Shown here: in pieces, positions 27,443 to 38,045 of the stretch
Layout: every line of letters begins with the position of its first letter
How positions within the stretch are numbered: the stretch's first letter is position 1
Assembly: GCA_015493525.1 (NCBI GenBank)
Contig: WGCY01000039.1
Location: 17,384-81,383 of the forward strand
Origin: Bacteroidales bacterium
GTDB taxonomy: Bacteria > Bacteroidota > Bacteroidia > Bacteroidales > F082
DNA: 64,000 nt
Reading direction: 5' to 3'
The notes under the pieces: generated by a model
The model's database searches: none
What the model saw: only the letters and a program-made list of their open reading frames with translations
Told to the model about the DNA's origin: nothing
Program-made: the position numbers and the translations under genes

Positions 27443-27839
27443 TAAACTAAATTCTGTTTGGTTAAACAATTTATTGAATTCAAAGGCACTATTATGCTTA
27501 TTAATACTGTTAATAACTTTCTATGTACAAGGCCCCGAATGGCCAGACCGTTATTAAAAAAGTTCTTAATACATGAAAAAATAGGCTTGGAGAGTATTTA
27601 AAAAAAGAAACAAAGTATTGCCCGTAGCCTGTTTTTTCGCTAAGAAATCGTTTGCAGACATGCAGAAGAAAAGGAATTTGCCTTTTTCTGGTAATTTTTC
27701 ATAAATTATTTCATTGGCGTTATAACATCTTAACAATAAATAAATTAACACTAAAATTGGCTTTATTATACCCTGTTTTCTCATTTGTTTATGTTAAAGC
27801 CATATGGCCGGTTCCGTCCTGAAAACAACTGGAATTTCT

Positions 27840-27847
27840 TATCTTTG
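27840..27847 (+). promoter_or_regulatory. -7 promoter box for gltBD
   Basis: TATCTTTG fits TAnnTTTG exactly. The gltB ATG lies 117 nt downstream. No clear -33 element. Confidence 0.55.
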
Positions 27848-27964
27848 GACTACTTTTCAGCTTATCTCTCAAAACGGTAAAAACAGTTGGCACTACCATT
27901 CCAAAAGGGAAAGGAACCAAGAGTTTTACGAAAGTCTTTTGACACCACTTCAAACAGAAAGAAT

Positions 27965-30900
27965 ATGGAGAGAGGATTTCTACAACAAACCGGACTTTAT
28001 AACGCCGGAAACGAACACGAAAACTGCGGCATCGGATTTGTGGCACACATCAAAAGCGAAGCCTCGCACGACATCGTGGAGCGGGGCATGGAAGTGCTGC
28101 GCAACATGGATCACCGGGGTGCCAAAGGAGCGGATAATGTGAGCGGCGATGGTGCCGGCATTTTGCTGCAAGTTCCCCACGATTACATTAAAAAAGAATT
28201 GAAAATAAACGTCGCCGGGGCCGGAACGTACGGTACCGGCCTGCTGTTTTTGCCCCGCGATGAAAAGGCTGCTGGGGCCTGCCTGGAGATACTGAAAACA
28301 ACCACACAGGAGGAAGGGCTGAACCCCCCAGAAATACGCCGTGTGCCGGTACATCCGGAAGTGCTGGGTGAAATTGCACAAAGCACCGAACCCCTGATAA
28401 AACAGGTTTTTATAAACGGGGGCAGCCTGGAACAGGAAGATTTGGAACGCAAACTGTACATCATTCGGAAAGTAACCCAACACAAAATTTTCCAATCGGA
28501 CATCGCTGGGATAGACGATTTTTACATTGTCAGCCTTTCTTCCAAAACCATGGTGTACAAAGGAATGTTTACCCCTGCGCAGTTGCGCGGTTACTATCCG
28601 GACCTGCAGCACCCCCTTTTTAAATCGGCCATAGCACTGGTGCATTCCCGTTTCAGTACCAACACCTTCCCCACGTGGGCGCTGGCCCAGCCCTTCCGGC
28701 TCATTGCCCACAATGGGGAAATCAACACTATAAAAGGCAACCGGTTGTGGACACAGGCCCGCGAAGGGTTGCTGAAATCCGAAATTTTCGGCGAAGACCT
28801 GAAAAAAGTGCTTCCCATTCTGGAAGAAGACAAATCCGATTCGGCTTCGTTTGACAACGTCCTGGAATTCCTGCACATGACCGGAAGGTCGCTGGAACAC
28901 GCCCTTTGTATGATGATTCCCGAATCGTTCAACAAGAAAAACCCTATTCCCGAAAGCCTGAAAGCCTTTTACGAATACCATTCCACCATTATGGAGCCCT
29001 GGGACGGGCCGGCCGCCATGGTGTTTTCAGACGGACGGTACATCGGCGGCACACTCGACCGCAATGGTTTGCGTCCTTCGCGTTACGTCATCACCAAAAA
29101 CGGGTTGATGGTCATGGCTTCCGAAACGGGGGTACAAAAATTTGCACCGGAGGAAATCGTGGAAAAAGGCCGGTTGCGCCCCGGTAAAATCCTGCTGGTG
29201 GACACCCGTTATGGCATCCTCATCCCCGACAGGGAAGTAAAAGAACAGCTGAGCCACCGGAACCCCTATGCCGCCTGGCTTCGTAACAACAGGCTGTTAA
29301 TGAGCGACATTCAGGTACAGCGAAGGGTTCCCTCGGCCATTGAAAATTTTCCGCAACTGGCGCAGGTTTTTTCCTACACCAAAGAGGAAACCGAATGGCT
29401 GATAAAAACCATGTCGGAAACGGGCGCCGAGCCTATCAGTTCAATGGGAAACGATACGCCGGCAGCCGTTTTTTCAAAGATGCCGCAACGGTTTTTCAAC
29501 TATTTCAAACAAATTTTTGCCCAGGTGACCAATCCGGCCATCGACCCCATCCGCGAAGGGCTGGTCATGTCGCTAACCAACTACATCGGCTCGGTGAATT
29601 CCAATATTTTATCCGAAAGCCCCGAGCATTGCAGGCTCATTAAATTTACCGAACCCATCATCACCAACACCGACCTGGGAAAGATAAAAGACCTCAAAGA
29701 CCGTCTTTTTTCCCACGCTGTCATTCCCATGCTTTTCCCAGCCGGCAGCGGGCTGGCAGGGTTCCAAAAGGCATTTGACGGGATGCTCCTAGCCGCCGAA
29801 AAAGCCGTGGATGACCGTAAAAACTTTATCATTCTTTCCGACAGGGCCGTCAGTCGGCAAATGGCCCCTTTCCCGTCGCTGCTGGCCGTGGCGGCCGTGC
29901 ACCACCACCTTATCCGGAAGAAAAAAAGAATGCAGGTGGGGATTATTGTGGAAACCGGCGAAGCCTGTGAAGTGAACCATTTTGCCCTGTTGCTGGGCTA
30001 CGGCGCCAGCGTGGTAAATCCCTATCTGGCTTTCGCCGCCATCGACCATCTGGTAAAAAGCAATAAACTGGCGTTGACTTACGGTGAGGCCCGTAAAAAC
30101 TACATTCATGCCATCAACAAAGGATTGCTGAAAATTTTCTCGAAAATGGGGATTTCCACCATCCGCAGCTACCATGGCGCCCAGATTTTTGAGGCCTTCG
30201 GAGTTAGTAAAAGCTTGATTGACGAATACTTTACCGGAACCGCCTCACCGGTTGACGGTATCGGCCTGGAAGAGATTTATGAAGAATACCAACGCTTTCA
30301 CCGGAAGGCCTTTGAAGAAAAACCGTCGGGGCGGGAGTTGCTTTTCAGAAACACCGGAAAATATGCCTGGCGGAAGGATGGGGAAGGCCACGCCTGGAAC
30401 CCCGACACCATCGCCCTGTTGCAGTGGGCCACGCGTACCAACAATTACGAAAAATACCGGGAGTACAGCGGCAAGGTGGACGAATACAACCGGAGGCCGG
30501 CCTTTATCCGGGGCTGCCTGCGCATAAAGCAAAACCCCATCCCCATCGAACAGGTGGAACCCGTCGAAAACATTATGAAACGCTTTGTCACCGGCGCTAT
30601 GTCGTACGGCTCCATCAGCCGGGAGGCACACGAAGCCATTGCCGTGGCCATGAACACCATTGGCGGCCGCAGCAACACCGGTGAAGGCGGCGAAGAGACC
30701 GCACGGTTCGGTACGCTGAAGCAAAGCGCGGTAAAACAGGTGGCCTCGGGCCGCTTTGGCGTAACGGCAAATTATCTGGTGCACGCCGATGAAATCCAGA
30801 TCAAGGTGGCACAGGGTGCCAAACCGGGCGAGGGCGGCCAGCTTCCAGGCTACAAAGTAAACAAGGTGATTGCCAAAACACGCAAGTCAACACCGGGCAT

Positions 30901-32491
30901 TACCCTGATTTCGCCGCCACCCCATCACGATATTTATTCCATCGAAGACCTGGCCCAACTGATTTACGATTTGCGTGTAACCAACCCGCAGGCGAAAATT
31001 TCGGTGAAACTGGTTTCGGAAAACGGCGTGGGGACCATTGCCGCCGGCGTGGCCAAAGCGCGTGCCGACCTGATTATTATTTCGGGCGGCGAAGGCGGTA
31101 CCGGTGCCAGCCCGGTCAGTTCCATCCGCTATGCAGGCCTGCCGGTAGAACTGGGTATTGCCGAAACACAACAAACGCTGGTGCTGAACCGGCTGCGCGG
31201 TCGGGTAAAACTCCAGGTGGACGGCCAGTTGAAAAACGCACAGGATGTGATAAAGATGGCTTTGCTCGGGGCGGAAGAATTCGGCTTTGCCACCTCGGCC
31301 CTTATTGTACTTGGGTGCGTGATGATGCGCAAATGCCACCTGAACACCTGCCCCATGGGTATTGCCACCCAGGACGAAAAGCTGCGCAAAAACTTTTCGG
31401 GAAAAGCAGAATATGTCATCAATTTCTTCCGTTTCCTGGCACAGGAGATCAGGGAGCAACTGGCAGCCATGGGCTTCTCCCGTTTTGATGATATCATCGG
31501 CCGTACCGACCTGATGGAAACCAATCCAGGAGTGATAACTGGCAAAATGAAAAGACTTGATTTTTCGCCCCTGCTGGTCAACATCCCTGCCGGTACGGAA
31601 ACCGACAGAAAACAGGCCGGGCTGCAAGACCGGTCCGCGCTTTTGCAACACATGGATTTTCGCCTGATTGAGACTTCCGAAAAAGCCCTCAAACGAAAAG
31701 AGAAGGTATGGCTTTTCAGGCACATCAAAAATACCGACCGCACAGTGGGCACCATGCTTTCGGGAGAAATTTCCAAAAAATACGGGGAGAACGGACTTCC
31801 CGAAGATACTATCCACGCTACTTTTTCGGGAACAGCAGGACAGAGTTTCGGTGCTTTTCTGGCGCGTGGCATTACCTTCCGCCTTGAAGGCGATGCCAAC
31901 GATTACATCGGAAAAGGACTTTCCGGCGGAAAGATTATTGTGGTGCCGCCCAAAGGTTCCCCGTTTAAACCGGAAGAAAACGTCATTATCGGAAACTCCA
32001 CCTTTTATGGGGCTACTGGCGGGGAAGCCTATATTCAGGGCGTGGCTGGTGAGCGCTTTTGTGTTAGAAATTCCGGGGTAAGGGCCGTGGTGGAGGGCAC
32101 CGGCGACCATTGCTGCGAATACATGACCGGTGGCCGTGTGGTGGTGCTGGGCCAAACAGGCAGGAATTTCGCTGCCGGCATGAGCGGCGGCATTGCCTAT
32201 GTGCTGGACGAAAACCACGACTTTTCCTACTACTGCAATAAAGGCTTGGTGGATTTGCTTAAAGTAGACAACAAAAAGAATATGAAAGAGTTGCAAGATT
32301 TGATTAACAAACATTTGCTTTACACGCAAAGTCCCCTGGCAGCCAAAATACTGACCCGCTGGGAGCATTACCTGCCCCTGTTTGTCAAGGTGATTTCGTT
32401 TGAATACCGGAAGATCCTGGAAGAAGAAAAATTGCGCAAACTGGAAGAGAAACTGAAACAGACCGAAGACAATCCTTCGCGACATGAATAA
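27965..32491 (+). CDS. gltB: glutamate synthase (NADPH) large subunit
   Basis: Converts glutamine and 2-oxoglutarate to two glutamates together with GltD. 1,508 residues from ATG at 27965. An upstream TTG frame adds 26 residues without family similarity. The class II glutaminase nucleophile is C21 in ENCGIGF, exposed after removal of a short propeptide. The FMN-binding synthase domain follows, with TGAMSYGSISREAHE, the SGGEGGTGASP loop and the 3Fe-4S motif CVMMRKCHLNTCP. The C-terminal GXGXG beta-helix has GGRVVVLGQTGRNFAAGMSGG. It lies 14 bp ahead of gltD. Confidence 0.97.
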   Translation: MERGFLQQTGLYNAGNEHENCGIGFVAHIKSEASHDIVERGMEVLRNMDHRGAKGADNVSGDGAGILLQVPHDYIKKELKINVAGAGTYGTGLLFLPRDEKAAGACLEILKTTTQEEGLNPPEIRRVPVHPEVLGEIAQSTEPLIKQVFINGGSLEQEDLERKLYIIRKVTQHKIFQSDIAGIDDFYIVSLSSKTMVYKGMFTPAQLRGYYPDLQHPLFKSAIALVHSRFSTNTFPTWALAQPFRLIAHNGEINTIKGNRLWTQAREGLLKSEIFGEDLKKVLPILEEDKSDSASFDNVLEFLHMTGRSLEHALCMMIPESFNKKNPIPESLKAFYEYHSTIMEPWDGPAAMVFSDGRYIGGTLDRNGLRPSRYVITKNGLMVMASETGVQKFAPEEIVEKGRLRPGKILLVDTRYGILIPDREVKEQLSHRNPYAAWLRNNRLLMSDIQVQRRVPSAIENFPQLAQVFSYTKEETEWLIKTMSETGAEPISSMGNDTPAAVFSKMPQRFFNYFKQIFAQVTNPAIDPIREGLVMSLTNYIGSVNSNILSESPEHCRLIKFTEPIITNTDLGKIKDLKDRLFSHAVIPMLFPAGSGLAGFQKAFDGMLLAAEKAVDDRKNFIILSDRAVSRQMAPFPSLLAVAAVHHHLIRKKKRMQVGIIVETGEACEVNHFALLLGYGASVVNPYLAFAAIDHLVKSNKLALTYGEARKNYIHAINKGLLKIFSKMGISTIRSYHGAQIFEAFGVSKSLIDEYFTGTASPVDGIGLEEIYEEYQRFHRKAFEEKPSGRELLFRNTGKYAWRKDGEGHAWNPDTIALLQWATRTNNYEKYREYSGKVDEYNRRPAFIRGCLRIKQNPIPIEQVEPVENIMKRFVTGAMSYGSISREAHEAIAVAMNTIGGRSNTGEGGEETARFGTLKQSAVKQVASGRFGVTANYLVHADEIQIKVAQGAKPGEGGQLPGYKVNKVIAKTRKSTPGITLISPPPHHDIYSIEDLAQLIYDLRVTNPQAKISVKLVSENGVGTIAAGVAKARADLIIISGGEGGTGASPVSSIRYAGLPVELGIAETQQTLVLNRLRGRVKLQVDGQLKNAQDVIKMALLGAEEFGFATSALIVLGCVMMRKCHLNTCPMGIATQDEKLRKNFSGKAEYVINFFRFLAQEIREQLAAMGFSRFDDIIGRTDLMETNPGVITGKMKRLDFSPLLVNIPAGTETDRKQAGLQDRSALLQHMDFRLIETSEKALKRKEKVWLFRHIKNTDRTVGTMLSGEISKKYGENGLPEDTIHATFSGTAGQSFGAFLARGITFRLEGDANDYIGKGLSGGKIIVVPPKGSPFKPEENVIIGNSTFYGATGGEAYIQGVAGERFCVRNSGVRAVVEGTGDHCCEYMTGGRVVVLGQTGRNFAAGMSGGIAYVLDENHDFSYYCNKGLVDLLKVDNKKNMKELQDLINKHLLYTQSPLAAKILTRWEHYLPLFVKVISFEYRKILEEEKLRKLEEKLKQTEDNPSRHE

Positions 32492-32505
32492 AAAAACAGA
32501 AAAAA

Positions 32506-33906
32506 ATGGGTAATCCGAAAGGTTTTTTAACGGTAAAAAGAAAAGAGGGCGGCTACCGTCCGGTAAAAGAACGGATTTTTGATTTTGGCGAGGTGGAACA
32601 GACCCTGAACACCGATGACCGTAAGTTGCAGGCTTCGCGGTGCATGGAGTGCGGTGTTCCGTTTTGCCACTGGGCCTGCCCGGTGGGAAGCAAAATACCG
32701 GAGTGGCAGGATGCCCTTTATCACGGCTATTGGGAAGAGGCCTACGCCATTTTGAACAGTACTAATAGCTTTCCGGAGATTACCGGGCGCGTCTGTCCCG
32801 CCCTTTGTGAGAAATCGTGTGTTTTATCGGTGCATGACAGTGCCGTTACCATGCGCGAAAACGAATGTGCCGTGGCAGAAACCGCTTTCGACAAAGGGCT
32901 GGTAAAGCCCTCCGTCCCCGCTTTCCGTACCGGGAAAAAAGTGGCAGTCATCGGCTCCGGGCCGGCCGGATTGTCGGCTGCCGACAGGCTAAACCAGACA
33001 GGGCACCTGGTTACGGTGTTCGAAAAAAACGATGTGGTCGGCGGGTTGCTGCGTTACGGCATCCCCGACTTTAAACTGAACAAACGGGTTATCGACCGCA
33101 GGCTGGCACTTTTCCGCGAAGAAGGCATTGTTTTTAAAACCGGCGTAAATGTGGGTGTTGACCTTCCGGTAAAACAGCTTTTAAAAGATTTTGACGCGGT
33201 AGTGCTGGCACTGGGGGTGGAACAGCCCCGCGATTTGCCGGTGGAGGGCAGGACACTGGAGGGCATTCATTTTGCGCTGGAATACCTGACACAAAGCAAC
33301 CTGAAAGTGGCCGGGAAACCCGTTTTGGGAAAAGAAATCAACGCCAAAGGAAAACACGTCCTGGTCATTGGCGGCGGCGATACCGGTTCCGATTGTGTGG
33401 GTACAGCCATCCGCCAGCAGGCGGCATCGGTCACCCAGATTGAAATCCTGCCCAAACCACCCCAAGAGAACTCTGCCGACAATCCCTGGCCATACTGGCC
33501 CAACGTTTTGCGCACTTCCAGTTCGCACCGCGAAGGTTGCATCCGGCGATGGGCATTGCTGACCAAACGGTTTCTCGGCGAAAACGGACGGGTAAAACAG
33601 GCGGAAGTGATTTCTGTGGACTGGCACAAAGAGGACAACGGAAAGTGGCAAATGCAGGAAAAAGGGAAACCAGAACGGATCCAGGCCGACTTGGTGCTGC
33701 TGGCCATGGGCTTTACGCAACCCGTTCACAAAGGGCTGCTCAACGCCCTCGGTGTGGCCTTTGATGACCGCGGCAACGTGAAAACCAATGATAAAAAGCA
33801 AACCTCGGTGCCCAAAGTCTTTGCCGCCGGCGATGTTACCCGCGGGGCCAGTCTGGTGGTACACGCCATTTACGAAGGACAACAGGTAGCGCGGTTTTGT
33901 AGATGA
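32506..33906 (+). CDS. gltD: glutamate synthase small subunit
   Basis: Delivers electrons from NAD(P)H to GltB. 466 residues. N-terminal iron-sulphur Cys motifs are CMECGVPFCHWACP and GRVCPALCEKSC. The FAD-binding GSGPAGLSAA is at about 148, the NADPH site GGGDTGSDCVG at about 290, and the C-terminal FAD contact AAGDVTRGASLVVHA. Its length is normal. It is co-transcribed with gltB. Confidence 0.97.
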   Translation: MGNPKGFLTVKRKEGGYRPVKERIFDFGEVEQTLNTDDRKLQASRCMECGVPFCHWACPVGSKIPEWQDALYHGYWEEAYAILNSTNSFPEITGRVCPALCEKSCVLSVHDSAVTMRENECAVAETAFDKGLVKPSVPAFRTGKKVAVIGSGPAGLSAADRLNQTGHLVTVFEKNDVVGGLLRYGIPDFKLNKRVIDRRLALFREEGIVFKTGVNVGVDLPVKQLLKDFDAVVLALGVEQPRDLPVEGRTLEGIHFALEYLTQSNLKVAGKPVLGKEINAKGKHVLVIGGGDTGSDCVGTAIRQQAASVTQIEILPKPPQENSADNPWPYWPNVLRTSSSHREGCIRRWALLTKRFLGENGRVKQAEVISVDWHKEDNGKWQMQEKGKPERIQADLVLLAMGFTQPVHKGLLNALGVAFDDRGNVKTNDKKQTSVPKVFAAGDVTRGASLVVHAIYEGQQVARFCR

Positions 33907-34245
33907 TTTTTTAAACTATAATACTATAATATTTCCCAAAAATCAGGCCACTGGTTAAGTTTAAAAATTATTAAACTTGTAGCTATGAAAAAAGACATCG
34001 GGCTTTAATGCAAAAGTAGTTCTGGAAGCCCTTCAGGAAAGAAGATCAGCAGGCTCTAATTATTGGGAATAACTTACTATTTTTATAAACAGGAAAAGGG
34101 ACTGCCTATATGGGAAACGTGTTATAAAGAAACCCCAGACAATCCCCTCCTGTCTATGAAATTAGAAAGATTCTATAATACAAATCTATCTTTATGATTT
34201 CAAATGATGCCTGACCTAAGATGGCATCAATTATTAAACTATTAA
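33907..34245. other. intergenic region with transposase relic
   Basis: Apart from the IS3-type scrap (33985-34072), I see only a 6-bp stem (GATGCC 34206-34211 with GGCATC 34223-34228) without a T run. It could be a weak end signal for the convergent gltD and beta-helix genes. Confidence 0.5.
33985..34072 (+). pseudogene. relic of IS3-family transposase OrfA (N-terminus)
   Basis: ATG at 33985 followed by an A-run, then, one base out of frame, GFNAKVVLEALQERRSA and a stop at 34070. The family start is MKKRRKF..KAKVVLEALKER. About 28 codons remain, with a one-base shift in the A-run. No terminal repeats or OrfB are visible nearby. Confidence 0.6.
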
Positions 34246-35889
34246 TCATTCTTGTTGTTTCAATATTTTATATACATATACCTTTTGAGAATTGGCTGTA
34301 ACAGCAGTCAAAATATATATTCCAGGATTCCAGGTAGCTACCCTTATATTTTCTTTGGTTTCTTTTTTCAATTGCATGGCCAAAATCCGTTGCCCACTGA
34401 TGTCGGTTACTGAAATTTTAAAATTCTCCTCTGATGTATTTTCTATGTTTAAAACAGAAACCACAGGATTTGGAAAAACAACAAAATTTAAAGTGGAAGA
34501 TTGATGACCTTTTATCCCGGTTGTGGATTGATATTCTTCCGCGCCAATATCTATGATGCTGTCTACTATTCTATCCTGATTATTAATATCTTGTTTCCCG
34601 GATAAAGGTTTTCCGTTCCAGCCGTTACCAAGATTAATACCGGCATTTATTGCCGGAGAGCCGGTGCTTAAATTCATATTTTTGGGGGAATTTATCAGTT
34701 GGGGATTCGCATATTTTGCATTATCATCACTCCAGGCACCAGGCGAAGTTGTGCTTCCACCATAATAAATATTATTATCAACACTTATATTTTTGTTGTT
34801 ACTACCCCAACGTTGCAAGTAATCCTGATTAGCTTTTCCATAAAAAATATTGTTTTTAATAATAACAGTATCAGCGTTATACTGAATTGCTACTTCTCCT
34901 GAATAACCCTCGTAAGTAGTGTTGTTCACAATGGCAATGTTAAATGCATTTCCCTTGTTAGAGGCATAACCGCCAGCCATAATATTAGCTTGATACGATC
35001 CGGAGACAAAATTATTTCTTACAATTATATCCTGTGTATTTTTACCTTTATGTTCGCTGGCAAGCTCGATACCAATATCATTATTATAAATTTTGTTTTT
35101 TTCAATAATAATATTCCTTCCACCATCTACATAGATGCCATCTGCCGAACGGTCGCCTCCATAAGCAGGATTACTTAAAGAGGAAATATTATATACTGTA
35201 TTATTAGTACATATCCCATCACGTGCCTGGTCGTGTCCGGTTGGACCGTTTCCCTCAAAGCCAATAAAATCAATGCCAATATTATCATTATCGTGGATGA
35301 TATTATTAGAAACAGTAAAATTTGTTACATTTCCGTTTAATACCATTGATTCGCTCGACCCCAATTTGCAATGGAATATTTCATTGCTATCAACCACAAT
35401 ATTATTTATCGGTGTTGAGCTTGTTCCATAAAAAGCTATGCCATGAGCATTTCCATTATCGTTGTCAATATTGTGAACCTTGTTATTTTGTATTTCCAGA
35501 TTACCGGAACTCCCGTTAACATAAATTCCCATAGGTGTATCATCTAGGCTGCCTGAAAAATTCTGAATTTCCAAACCAATTACTTTAATATAGTTTTTAC
35601 TTGATATAGTAATACCAACTTTTCCTTTTTTTCCGGTACCATCAATAATAGCCCCTGACATACCAAGCAAAGTAATGTAATTATCGATTGATCCACTTTT
35701 GGGAAAGGTAACCGTTTCGTTATATGTGCCTGCCTTTACCAGAACGGTGTCACCGGCGTTAGCTTCATTAACCCCGGCCTGAACAGAAGTATAATTACCT
35801 CCTGAGGGGGCTACTATTATTACTTTGCTCCAACTATTATTCACTAAGAAAGTAAGCAAAATGGCTGTTAGAAGTATGTTCCTTTTCAT
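34246..35889 (-). CDS. secreted right-handed beta-helix protein with T9SS sorting domain
   Basis: 547 residues. A signal peptide (MKRNILLTAILLTFLVNNSWS) precedes a parallel beta-helix of pectate-lyase type. It has many short NN-I repeats such as IEKNKIYNNDIGIEL and a DUF1565-like start SVQAGVNEANAGDTVLVKAGTY. The C-terminal type A sorting domain begins at VFPNPVVSVLNIEN and ends YVYKILKQQE. It is probably a surface or secreted polysaccharide lyase or glycan-binding enzyme; the exact family is not assignable by eye. It is the last gene of the minus-strand glycan locus. Confidence 0.85.
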   Translation of the reverse strand: MKRNILLTAILLTFLVNNSWSKVIIVAPSGGNYTSVQAGVNEANAGDTVLVKAGTYNETVTFPKSGSIDNYITLLGMSGAIIDGTGKKGKVGITISSKNYIKVIGLEIQNFSGSLDDTPMGIYVNGSSGNLEIQNNKVHNIDNDNGNAHGIAFYGTSSTPINNIVVDSNEIFHCKLGSSESMVLNGNVTNFTVSNNIIHDNDNIGIDFIGFEGNGPTGHDQARDGICTNNTVYNISSLSNPAYGGDRSADGIYVDGGRNIIIEKNKIYNNDIGIELASEHKGKNTQDIIVRNNFVSGSYQANIMAGGYASNKGNAFNIAIVNNTTYEGYSGEVAIQYNADTVIIKNNIFYGKANQDYLQRWGSNNKNISVDNNIYYGGSTTSPGAWSDDNAKYANPQLINSPKNMNLSTGSPAINAGINLGNGWNGKPLSGKQDINNQDRIVDSIIDIGAEEYQSTTGIKGHQSSTLNFVVFPNPVVSVLNIENTSEENFKISVTDISGQRILAMQLKKETKENIRVATWNPGIYILTAVTANSQKVYVYKILKQQE

Positions 35890-35942
35890 TTTTTAAATAC
35901 AATGTTAAAATAAGATAAAAAATAATAAATTTCGTACTGTAA

Positions 35943-37967
35943 TTATTTAACTGGAGTCCCCACCAAAATTTTTACTTCGTAGGGTTGCAATGTGACGTCA
36001 AATTCTTTTTTATCGTTAATAATATCTGATTTGTTACTATTAAAAAAACGAAGATTTCTAAAGTTGTAATTCTGTGAATAACCTTTCGGTATTTCCAGCA
36101 CTTTTGCGACATTTACATGAAAATGTTTAATTTCTCCGGTAGGATTCCTTAAACTTATAATACCCTTTTGTGGTGACCATGCAGCCCGTCCGTAAACTTC
36201 TCCTTTTAAAGGATTGCCACCTATCCAATGGATGTCAACCAGCGTCTCGGCATTGGCTTTGGCCCAATGAATGGCTTGTGCCAGCATATCCCAGATCTTT
36301 GATGAAATTTTGTGAGGATTGATGTAAAGTTCCTGTAATCCTGTGCCACTTGAGAAAAACGACCAAATATCATCTGAAATATCCTGATCTTTCATGTCGA
36401 ATTTAGCCGGTCTTCCGTGATCTGCTATACAAACCCCGTGATACATCAGTGAATTAAGCGGATACAGGGGGCCTTTCTTTACAATATTCTTATATGCTTC
36501 TCCATCTCTGTAAGTAATCCATTGCTGTCTGGTTGTTCCTGTTCCTGCAAATCCTGTATCACCGCCGTTTCTCCAGATCGCATCTCCATAAAAGAGCCAG
36601 TATGGGGAAGCCCATGTACCTGTGGTTAAACTAAAATAAATCGAAGGTGAAATTACCCTGACAGAATCTACCAGACGAAGCAGTGCTTCTATATCGCTGT
36701 TATAGCTTAAATCTGAACCAATTGCATTATCTCCTTGTCCAACGCCGTCAATTTTGAAAATAGTGATTCCATAATCCCGTACGAAGTTCTTCATAACCTG
36801 ACTGAACCGATTAAAATACACAGGTCCGGCTAATGAGAATCCATTCTCATTTGTCTCAAAAGGAGGATGTTGCGCTAATCCATAACGTATTCTTTGTGCT
36901 TTATCTTCTCCGTATCCCCCGAAAGGAGACATCCAAACCCCCAGACTCGAATGATATTTCTTTGCCATTACTTCCAAGTTGGAAAATCCGTCGGGGAAGC
37001 CGCTGTTAAATTCCCACAATGTTTTGTTGTTATCCCAACCATCATCAAACAAAAAGGCTTGCATCGGTATATGCCGATTTTTTATGAGGCTGTCGCCAAA
37101 AGTCCGGATCCAGTCCATGCATTCTTTTTCATTTAATTTGGCTCCGTAAGAGTTAAACCATGAATTGAAATGCAAAAATTCACGGTAGGGAACCGCGCGT
37201 TCACGTTCGATATAATATAAAAATGCCCGGCGTATCTGACCTTTTGGTGATATACCCCATGCTGTGGAGTGACTGATAGATTTTTTAGGAATCAACGGTT
37301 TTGTTTTTACCATGAACGATACCGCCTCTTTATTTTTTGTTGCATAGTGACTGAGTGGGTATTCAAATCCCATAAAGATTCCTTTGTCCGTATTAACCCA
37401 TGGTGTTCCTGCTACCACACCGTCTGGTTTCATCCCGGAGCTTTGTGGCATTTCCAAAAGGGTGATTTTATCCACTGCCAGTGGCTTTTCCGGTATCAAG
37501 GTAAATTCCTGACGAAGATAATTGGAGTGATCTTTCAAGATAACTTTCCAGTGAATTTTTAAATGGATTTTGTTGCAATATAAAACAGCTGTGATTTCTT
37601 CCCCGTTCTCTTTTCCTGATTTTCTTACAGAAGATTGTTTGCCTTTTATTATTTTAATTTTCGGGGCAGTTAAAACTTGGAAATTGTTGGATGTTAGTAC
37701 TTTACCATCGTGAAGCTGAATGGAAAACCAGGGTCTATTATTCCATTCAATTTTTTGCCCTGTTTCTTTATTTTTAAAAGATTGAGCTTTTAAAGTTTTA
37801 TCTTTTATCATCCATTTTGCCGAAAGTACATTATTCTGAACCAAAATTTTGCCTTGTGATAATTGAATGACAGGGGATCCGATCGGCAGTCCTGGATAAA
37901 CGGCCTGTCCAACCATAAATCCTGTATTAAACAAGCATAATATTAAAATAAACAGATTCTTATTCAT
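35943..37967 (-). CDS. secreted clan GH-D-like glycoside hydrolase (alpha-galactosidase-type fold)
   Basis: 674 residues with a signal peptide. An N-terminal beta-sandwich resembles GH36. A TIM barrel follows with FLFDDGWD (D308/D309), WMSPFGGYG and the FKIDG motif, whose D407 is in the nucleophile position of clan GH-D. There is a C-terminal beta domain. Similar Bacteroidota proteins are often misnamed 'enterotoxin'. The likely substrate is an alpha-linked galactose or N-acetylgalactosamine terminus. Neighbouring genes are a sugar permease upstream and a beta-helix protein downstream. Confidence 0.8.
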   Translation of the reverse strand: MNKNLFILILCLFNTGFMVGQAVYPGLPIGSPVIQLSQGKILVQNNVLSAKWMIKDKTLKAQSFKNKETGQKIEWNNRPWFSIQLHDGKVLTSNNFQVLTAPKIKIIKGKQSSVRKSGKENGEEITAVLYCNKIHLKIHWKVILKDHSNYLRQEFTLIPEKPLAVDKITLLEMPQSSGMKPDGVVAGTPWVNTDKGIFMGFEYPLSHYATKNKEAVSFMVKTKPLIPKKSISHSTAWGISPKGQIRRAFLYYIERERAVPYREFLHFNSWFNSYGAKLNEKECMDWIRTFGDSLIKNRHIPMQAFLFDDGWDNNKTLWEFNSGFPDGFSNLEVMAKKYHSSLGVWMSPFGGYGEDKAQRIRYGLAQHPPFETNENGFSLAGPVYFNRFSQVMKNFVRDYGITIFKIDGVGQGDNAIGSDLSYNSDIEALLRLVDSVRVISPSIYFSLTTGTWASPYWLFYGDAIWRNGGDTGFAGTGTTRQQWITYRDGEAYKNIVKKGPLYPLNSLMYHGVCIADHGRPAKFDMKDQDISDDIWSFFSSGTGLQELYINPHKISSKIWDMLAQAIHWAKANAETLVDIHWIGGNPLKGEVYGRAAWSPQKGIISLRNPTGEIKHFHVNVAKVLEIPKGYSQNYNFRNLRFFNSNKSDIINDKKEFDVTLQPYEVKILVGTPVK

Positions 37968-38045
37968 GTTTTTTGTTTTATAAGTTTATTGCATCTGTTA
38001 ATAGTTCTGACAAAAATTTATCAATCAACGTCTTATCAAATATTT

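Larger units (their letters stand above)
27285..27964. other. long intergenic region before gltB
   Basis: No supported gene. It contains a T8G10 homopolymer tract (27425-27442). A TATCTTTG box (27840-27847) matches the -7 consensus and is the likely gltB promoter, giving a leader of about 110 nt. Open frames on the minus strand (such as 27566-27784) show no family similarity. Confidence 0.6.

Noticed and set aside
27566..27784. Minus-strand 72-codon frame in the gltB upstream region
   Set aside because: Low-complexity translation without motifs in AT-rich noncoding DNA.
27980..28981. Minus-strand open frame of 333 codons opposite the gltB start
   Set aside because: It is a shadow of the gltB glutaminase domain.
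30887..32485. Long minus-strand open frame (532 codons) opposite gltB
   Set aside because: It is the mirror of the GC-rich gltB coding frame, has no family motifs, and gltB itself is certain.
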